From Oenanthe sinensis (taxonomy: Eukaryota > Streptophyta > Magnoliopsida > Apiales > Apiaceae), in the NCBI GenBank assembly GCA_028671895.1, contig CM053796.1, positions 42,096,860-42,160,859 of the forward strand: a DNA stretch of 64,000 nt, given 5' to 3'. The translations under genes and the position numbers were made by a program. Below are positions 57,541-64,000 of the stretch, piece after piece. The notes under the pieces are model-generated. The model saw nothing but the letters and a program-made list of their open reading frames with translations, searched no databases and was not told the origin of the DNA. Position 1 is the stretch's first letter, and each line of letters opens with the position of its first letter.

Positions 57541-57967
57541 AATACAAATAAACTCTCATCTACCAACTCAAACACCTTAACCACAGGTAATGATACTAAT
57601 CTTAATAAGAAACATAACTGGATTCATAATTATTCAAGTGCATTTGCTCAATGCTACAACATGAATCTCTTTGATCTTCCCTACCGTTATTCCTCTGTCT
57701 TCAACTATCCCTATCTACATCAATACTTGCTGGCACAAACTAAGAAATAAAGCAGCTAATTCACATATTACATATAGCACCTTTCTCCAGAAGAGAGTAC
57801 TGCCGGATCTTCTTCAGAGATTAATCTGAGAGTCTAGCGAACATGCTTTTAAGACCAAGTAAAATAAAAAGTGAATACACTTTACAAGTGAGCCTTCTAA
57901 TACCCAAACCACTTTTGGCCTCTAATGTTGTGGTCGAAAAACTTTAACTATGAGCATTCAGTTCTAA
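57541..57967. other. 3' flank between LRR pseudogene and CDF gene
   Basis: Presumed 3'UTR and terminator region of the cycling Dof factor on the minus strand. No other feature was recognised. Confidence 0.4.
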
Positions 57968-60666
57968 TCATGTAGTCTCCTGGAAGTTAAGCGATCTAGA
58001 CATGGCTGCAGGATTTGCTTGCAACGCCAGAGATGTCTCCCTAATTTGATTCTTTTCAGCTGCCTTAGGCAAGAAGGCCTTATACATGCTAGCCCCGGTG
58101 CCTGAATCAGTATTTTCTGACTTGATACCTAAAGTTGACCATATAGAACTCTTAGCAGCTTCATTTGGATCCTTGATCCTCAAGGTCTTGGGAACCAGCA
58201 CGCCTCTTTCAGCATCATTCTTGTCCAAGTTATCTCCTCTCCTTGGTTTTGATGGTTGTAGCATGTTTCCATCCCTGGCGTGTTTTCCTAGTGTCTGAGA
58301 ATCAGGACTGGAGCCAAGGGAAAATTGATTTGGCGTTGATGGTTGTGGGGATACCCATGGCATGCTCCAAGTATATGGTACGGTGCAACCCCAATAAGGT
58401 GGCGTCGGATAATATGATATTGGATTCCCTGAAGGGTCAAAAGTAGGTTGTGCCGCCTGAGGCCTCCACTGAGCAGCATTCCATTGACAAGGCCAAGGAG
58501 GCATAGGAAAGCACGGTACTTGGGCAATTGATCTCTGTGTATTGTTTGTTAATACTGACCCTTGACCACCGCTGAATCTCTTCTCCGTTGGATTTGAAAC
58601 TGTGCTAGAAGATCCACTTGAATGATCATCTGCAATTTCTCCACCTTTGTAAGAAACTGGAATTGTTTGATCCTGACCATGAATTCTGTTTCTAACACTA
58701 TTTTTTGATTTCTCTGCAAGGATCAAAGAAGAGGCCATGGATTCACAAAGAGGTGAATCTGAGCCAAACGTAAGGATGCTGCCAGTGGGATGGTGCATCC
58801 CATTTGCAGCATCAGCTCTAGCTGCTTGGACTGCTTCTGAAACCAATATATGACGATAATGTGAAGCCGCAGAGCTTTTATTCTTGCGACGACCAGAACC
58901 AACAGGCACATTTCTCATTGTTCCTCCAGCTGTCCAGTATCTTTGACATCCTTTGCAGAAATGACGGGGTTGACTGATATTGTAATTGTTGTAGTAACAG
59001 AATTTTGTGTCCATGCTATTGCACCTTGGACAAGGAAGTATTTTATCAGGTTTTTTCAGTGTTCCATCGGAGTTGTTCAAGTCACTTGAATCTTCCTTGT
59101 CACCTATTTCAAGAGAAGAGGTTTCTTTGTTGACATTGGGTGTTCTAGTATCTTCACTCATCCCTGATGATGTTGTCTGATTTTTCATCTCTTCTGCAGA
59201 AGTTTCTTTGTCAACATTAGGTGTTCTGGGGTCCTCATTAATTAACTCTACTTTTTCTTCTTGTTGTTCTTTGGTGCTCATGAATTCTCCTTCTAAAACT
59301 TCTTGATTATTTTGAATTGAATCCTGTATGAGAAAACAAGAATAATAAGTTGTGATATAAAACACAGAGAAAGCAAGCATCTAAATCTTCAGTATACAAT
59401 CAATTTTGTTGTATTATTGAGAATACCTAAAATTAAAGTAATTCTTTATTCGTCTAGAGAGCAAATCTCTATTCGAGTTTACAATTCGATTTTTCCAAAA
59501 AAAAACATCTGATACAGAAGCCATATTAGATGACGGATACTCCGGACACAATGAGACACGAGCTTATAAATGTGTTGCATGTTTCAATCTTACTGGCTAT
59601 ACTGCCCACAGTTTTCCAATACGCTAAACTGCCAAAAACATTTTCTTTTATTAGGAAAAAATGGCATTTCAGCAAAAATTCTAGCAGCCAAAACATGTAA
59701 AAGTTAAAACACCACATCTATGACGAAGCAAAAAAAGTTCAGTATATTCAACCCCTGTTTTCGACTCATGACGAATCACCACAAAAGAAGATACCAGTAA
59801 TGTAGAACTTAGACACTGAATGGCTAAAGAAGGAAACTTTCTTAGGGCTTTTCATGTTTTAGAAAATGCACATCATCTCAATTTCTTAATGTAACATGTT
59901 TTATATGTTAAGAACGTATGGATCAATCGATTATCATGTATTCATGTCTGATGTGGGGAATATACGGAATAGAAGTACTATCGATAAAAAGAATCAGCTG
60001 GATCTGTATTTTAATAGCAAAACAGAAACCTTTTTATATATTATATGGGTGCAGATTTGAGTTAAAGTATAACTATTTTTAAAAGCAAGAGGCAAAATCT
60101 AGCACATGGAAAGACACAACTACAAAATTTAGCAAGTGCTGATTCAAAGGGTAAAACAAAGTTCCAAATATTGGAATTAGAGTGCTAATCAATTAATCAA
60201 ACTTTAACACAATAAAACATGATAATCAGATAATAATCCCCACAATCAGAAAGCAATTCAATACCCTTAAACCTTAAAAAAATTAACTTTCATTAAATCA
60301 TTAGCAAAAACAAATCAAAGACTAATTCTATGCCCTGGGTACAGAACATGGGATTGCCCTAGATTTATAAAGCAACCTTCACAAACACACACACACACAC
60401 ACAGACAGGGTTTATATGGATCAACAGTATAATATCATGAAACCATAGAAAAGAAAGACAACCCATCAAATATTTATAACCTCTAAAAAATGGGTTGGTC
60501 TTAAAAATCAGAAAAAATAATATTATGTGGAAATCAAGAACAAGAAGTAGAAGAAACTAACCATCTTATGATGACTATGAAATGGAACATCACCACCTTG
60601 TTCATGAGGCAACAACTGAATGGTCTTTCCAAACAACTTAATACTAGGGTCCTTAACTTCTGACAT
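57968..60666 (-). CDS. CDF: Cycling Dof factor (CDF) transcription factor, two exons
   Basis: Exon 1 (60666-60562, 35 codons) begins MSEVKDPSIKLFGKTIQL, the conserved CDF start with the KLFGKTI repressor-type motif. After a 1238-bp intron exon 2 (59323-57968) completes 486 residues. The Dof zinc finger (about 128-181) has C133, C136, C158 and C161 in CPRCNSMDTKFCYYNNY and FCKGCQRYW. The C-terminal half has the Pro/Trp-rich region (about 306-361, PPYWGCTVP) and VPKTLRIKDPNEAAKSSIW (from 412), the stretch by which CDFs are bound by FKF1/GIGANTEA for turnover. CDFs repress CONSTANS and FT by binding AAAG sites, timing flowering and affecting stress response. An acidic spacer repeats RTPNV.KETS twice (about 67-104). 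A longer single-exon reading upstream of 59323 is intron sequence. The frame is intact; assignment among CDF1-CDF3 is open. Confidence 0.93.
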
Positions 60667-61100
60667 CCTAGTATACAATCTTTCCTAAATCTATGTGTTC
60701 TTGAAAACTGTACTTGGGAAGTAGTAATGAAAAGAGAAAGAAAGAAAAGTCTTGTTTAATTTTTCTATCTTTTTGTGGGGAGTTAGTTGCTTGTTGTAAC
60801 TAATAGTTTGGTGTGCAGTAGTAGTAGTATTAAGGAAATAATAAAGAGAGGAGCAGTGGTGGGGAAGACCTTGACACATCAGCAAAGTTGAAAGAATTCT
60901 TAGCCACAAGTTATGTATTGGGACTTTTTGCAGATCTTTCTTTGTTTATGAGTTTTTGTGCTTTCATTTTTTGATTCTCTCCCCTTTTTTACTTATGGCT
61001 CTTCTTTTTCCTAGTCTTTTCTTTTGCTTTTTCAATGTCAAAAAGCTCATAAACTCTTGGTTAGGCCAATCTCATCCAGTTATATTTTATTTCTTTATAT
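60667..61100 (-). promoter_or_regulatory. CDF upstream region
   Basis: Presumed leader and promoter of the CDF gene. Minus-strand text just before the ATG is pyrimidine-rich (several TTTCTTTC/CTCTTTTC runs). No unambiguous TATA box was picked out. Confidence 0.35.
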
Positions 61101-63814
61101 TTTTCTATATATAATCTATGAGAGCATTATACTAATATTGAAGTCCTCTCATGTGTTGATATTATAGTAATATATGTTAAATATTTACACTTTAATTAGT
61201 GTTTTGTTTTCGGTAAAACCACAAGCGTTATTTCCCCTCAAATAAGTAAATTTTTAATATGCATTCAAATCAGGAACTGGATTAAAAAATATGACGTAAT
61301 TCAATTAAATTTATTTTTATAAAATTTTGAGATTCTAGGAATTTTTTATATTCGACTTCAATATTATTAAAATTAAAACGTTAAAGGGTCAGTATTTAAA
61401 TCAGGTTAATTAATCTATATAATTTTAAATATTAATTTTTAATTAAAATAATTCTTTAAACAAAATATGTAAACTTTTTATTTTTAAAATTGACTACTAA
61501 TTTAAGAAAGAGGGGGGGAGAGGGAGTTGAAAAGACATATAAAAATATTTATTTTATATTTATACTATATTATTAAAGTCACAAACGCAAAAAATGTTTG
61601 GTTCGTCGTCAGAGTCTGGTCATTTTGTTTCACACTCAACTTCAAATATGTGTATGTCTCCTACTCAATTTAAAAATTTCAAACACATTCTTTTAATCAA
61701 CAAACAACCATGTTTTAATTTTCTCATTAGTCAATCTCTTTATTTTATTTAATATCATAATTTATTAATTAAATTTTATGAATATTAAAATAATATTATT
61801 ATTTTATTTATTTTAATTAAATTTTCTTATTGTGCTCTATCTATATTATATATACTTTTATATTATGTTATTGTAAACGAACTTTTTTTTAATTAGAATA
61901 TAGAGATGTACTCACATATAATATCATGTTTCAATTTTCACATCGCTCAAACACCTTAAATTATTTAAAATTATAATTTTATAATAAAAAATTTGTGAAT
62001 ATTAAAATTATATTAATATTTTATATATATTAAAACATACTCTTTTATTTAAATTTTAATTAAAATATTTTCTAATATATTCGAAAATCTTTTTATTAAT
62101 AAAAATTTATTAATACTTTGCACGAGTTATTAATCTATGTTAATTAATATAAATATATAACAATATATTAATGAGAATTTAAACAATAATATAAATATGA
62201 TTCAAAAATAATTTATCTCATGTATAACATTACATAAAAAATATTAATAACATAAATAATCAAATTAAATATTTAAGTCATTTAAAATATATAATATATT
62301 ATTTATTACTCTCCCGTGTTTTGCACGATATATAATAAGAGTAAGAATGATCTTATCCAAATACTACCGAATGTCAACAGTTCGATACTCACTAACAACT
62401 TATTTAAATTTAATATTTATAATTTTAAAAATATCAATATAAATAAATATATAAATTATATTAACAACATATTAAAATTAAATATATATATTATTAGTTC
62501 AAAATACTAATAAAATTTAATATATATTAATCTATTTCTACCCTCATTCTAATATATCATACAAGCTTATAACATATGTGAAGCACGAGATAACTAATAT
62601 TTAAATAAATTAATTTTTTATTTATATTTTATTAATATTTAATATATAATTTTATAATATTAAAATTTTATGTTTATATTATATGTTCTCTTTTTATATA
62701 TAAATTTATTCTATTTAATATAAATATGTTATAATATGGACCCGTGTTAAAAATAAAATTTTAGTTAATATATATATAGTTAGAGCCCATATTATAATAA
62801 GTAAAATTATATAATTTGGACTCATTTTATAAATATATAATTGTGTCTAAAAAAGTAAAATTTTAGTTAATATATATATGTATATAGTTAGGGCTCGTAT
62901 TATAATAAGTAAAATTATATGTAATATATATATTTTTTTTTTGGGCCCGTGGTCCAGTATTGACGACCGACCAACCAACCAAAACTTTTAATATTTCAGG
63001 TATAATAATATAGTATAGTATAGATATGTTGGATATAATTTTTTTGAAAATCTAAAAGATATGAATCTCTTGTTTATGTATGAGTCTCCACTACTATTAT
63101 TATTCAATTTGTGGTATTCACTTTGTGGTACAATTTGATAACATATAATGATTTTATGCACTCCATATTTGTGTATAGTGCAAAATTTGCACAAAAAAAT
63201 TATTATAAAAATATTTATATAATTAATTTATTATTAACTCATTTAATAAGTATAAAAATATAACATTTCAAGGGTTAAACATATAATTTCACCCACTCCC
63301 GTATAATATAATTTATGCGGATTTAAATTTTCTATACTATAATATTAACAATGCCTCACGCAAATTTAAATTTTTATATCTATAATGTATAGTCCAAACA
63401 AAATTTTACATTATATGTTTATAATTTATATACATGACTTACATTATATGTTTATAATTTATATACATGACTTATTATATTTGTAACTTGTGTACATGAT
63501 ATTATATACTATTTATCTATATTATACTATTATTAACGAAATAATATAAGTGGAATACGAGTTAATTAGTAGTTTGATTCTTTTATTGTTTGTAATGTTT
63601 TAGTATAAGCCGAATATGAGGTAATTAGTAGTTTGATTCTTTCATTGATCGTAACACTTTCACGAAAGTTGCAAACACCTTCCAGAAATATTAAATATAT
63701 ATGATTTATTTTATTTATAATATAATATAATATAGTAGCATAGATCTAATACAATTGTACCAAAAGTCAATACTTTGATATTAGCTAACAACTTATTTAA
63801 ATAGTTGCATATTA
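61101..63814. repeat. Very AT-rich repeat region
   Basis: No genes. It includes about 62545-62730, the inverted relative of 285-450, and a tandem pair at about 62750-62830 and 62850-62935 (GTAAAATTTTAGTTAATATA...AGTTAGRGC). Two adjacent 34-bp units (TTACATTATATGTTTATAAT...) lie at about 63407-63475, and a duplicated AATTAGTAGTTTGATTCTTT at about 63566 and 63624. CGTGTTTTGCACG at about 62315-62327 is a small hairpin of the kind seen near Helitron 3' ends. Confidence 0.45.
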
Positions 63815-64000
63815 GATAGTGAAAACACAAGAAATGATTTAGATATTACTATCTAGTCTGTCAAACCTACTACTGCAACTTAGGAGAAGACAAGCAAAAA
63901 GACAAGGTGTGCACTAGGAGTCAAAGAATTCTGTCATCTCAACACAACTTTATCTACAAATGGAATGAAGTCAACGTTGAACCATAAAAGCACAGTTTCT
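63815..64000 (+). mobile_element. Copia LTR fragment running off the window
   Basis: Matches about 17750-17945 of the solo LTR (ATTACTATCTAGT, GGAGAAGACAAGCAAAAAG, ACAACTTTATCTACAAATGG). Its left side is cut off abruptly in AT-rich DNA, and it continues past the window end. Confidence 0.7.

Noticed and set aside
57097..57551. Separate small genes within the LRR region
   Set aside because: The frames are pieces of one receptor-like protein interrupted by frame slips, as the LRR order continues across them.
59324..59380. Single-exon reading of the CDF gene from the ATG at 59380
   Set aside because: Those codons give a hydrophobic start foreign to the family. A good acceptor lies at 59324, and exon 1 with the conserved MSEVKDP start is present at 60562-60666.

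Overview
This is a window of a plant nuclear genome, almost certainly a eudicot. It is AT-rich, its genes have GT-AG introns, and several families are plant-specific: alpha-expansin, DC1, plant class I carboxylesterase, R2R3-MYB, cycling Dof factor and LRR receptor-like protein. I cannot name the species from sequence alone. Genes are sparse, and most of the window is transposon debris, small inverted-repeat elements and decayed fragments of host genes.

Layout. 1-11 kb: one short DC1 zinc-finger gene (2251-2784), a Ty3/gypsy LTR remnant (about 4500-5238), a Stowaway-like MITE (8052-8312) and a MITE family with GTTTGG ends. 11.2-16.3 kb: an intact three-exon alpha-expansin (+) faces an intact carboxylesterase (-), with a decayed cullin fragment, a minisatellite and a hAT-like element nearby. 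16.3-19.7 kb: a tandem array of roughly 0.95-kb units carrying Helitron-type 3' termini, one unit split by a Copia solo LTR. 20.4-30.3 kb: Mutator-like DNA. A MULE with about 110-bp inverted ends (about 21820-30312) has an internally deleted mudrA-type gene and holds a 4.5-kb near-identical copy of the 11.8-16.3 kb segment, giving a headless expansin pseudogene and a second full-length carboxylesterase. 31-39 kb: relics of importin-alpha, plastid-type RecA, a ubiquitin-like-domain gene and an mTERF gene, a Copia LTR, and a locally duplicated repeat hit by a MITE and a SINE-like insertion. 46.5-49.8 kb: an R2R3-MYB gene of the MYB105/MYB117 (LOF) type and a calmodulin-like gene. 52-57.6 kb: repeat-rich DNA with a likely solo LTR and a broken LRR receptor-like protein gene. 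57.9-60.7 kb: an intact two-exon cycling Dof factor. The rest is very AT-rich repeat.

The genes are not a functional cluster; each appears to act alone (wall loosening, ester hydrolysis, organ-boundary transcription, calcium sensing, photoperiod/clock transcription). The most notable structure is the MULE mosaic, in which a complete host gene with its own promoter lies between transposon ends about 13 kb from its apparent donor. No new defence or metabolic system could be recognised. Exon limits come from reading splice sites and family conservation by eye; no alignment or database search was run.
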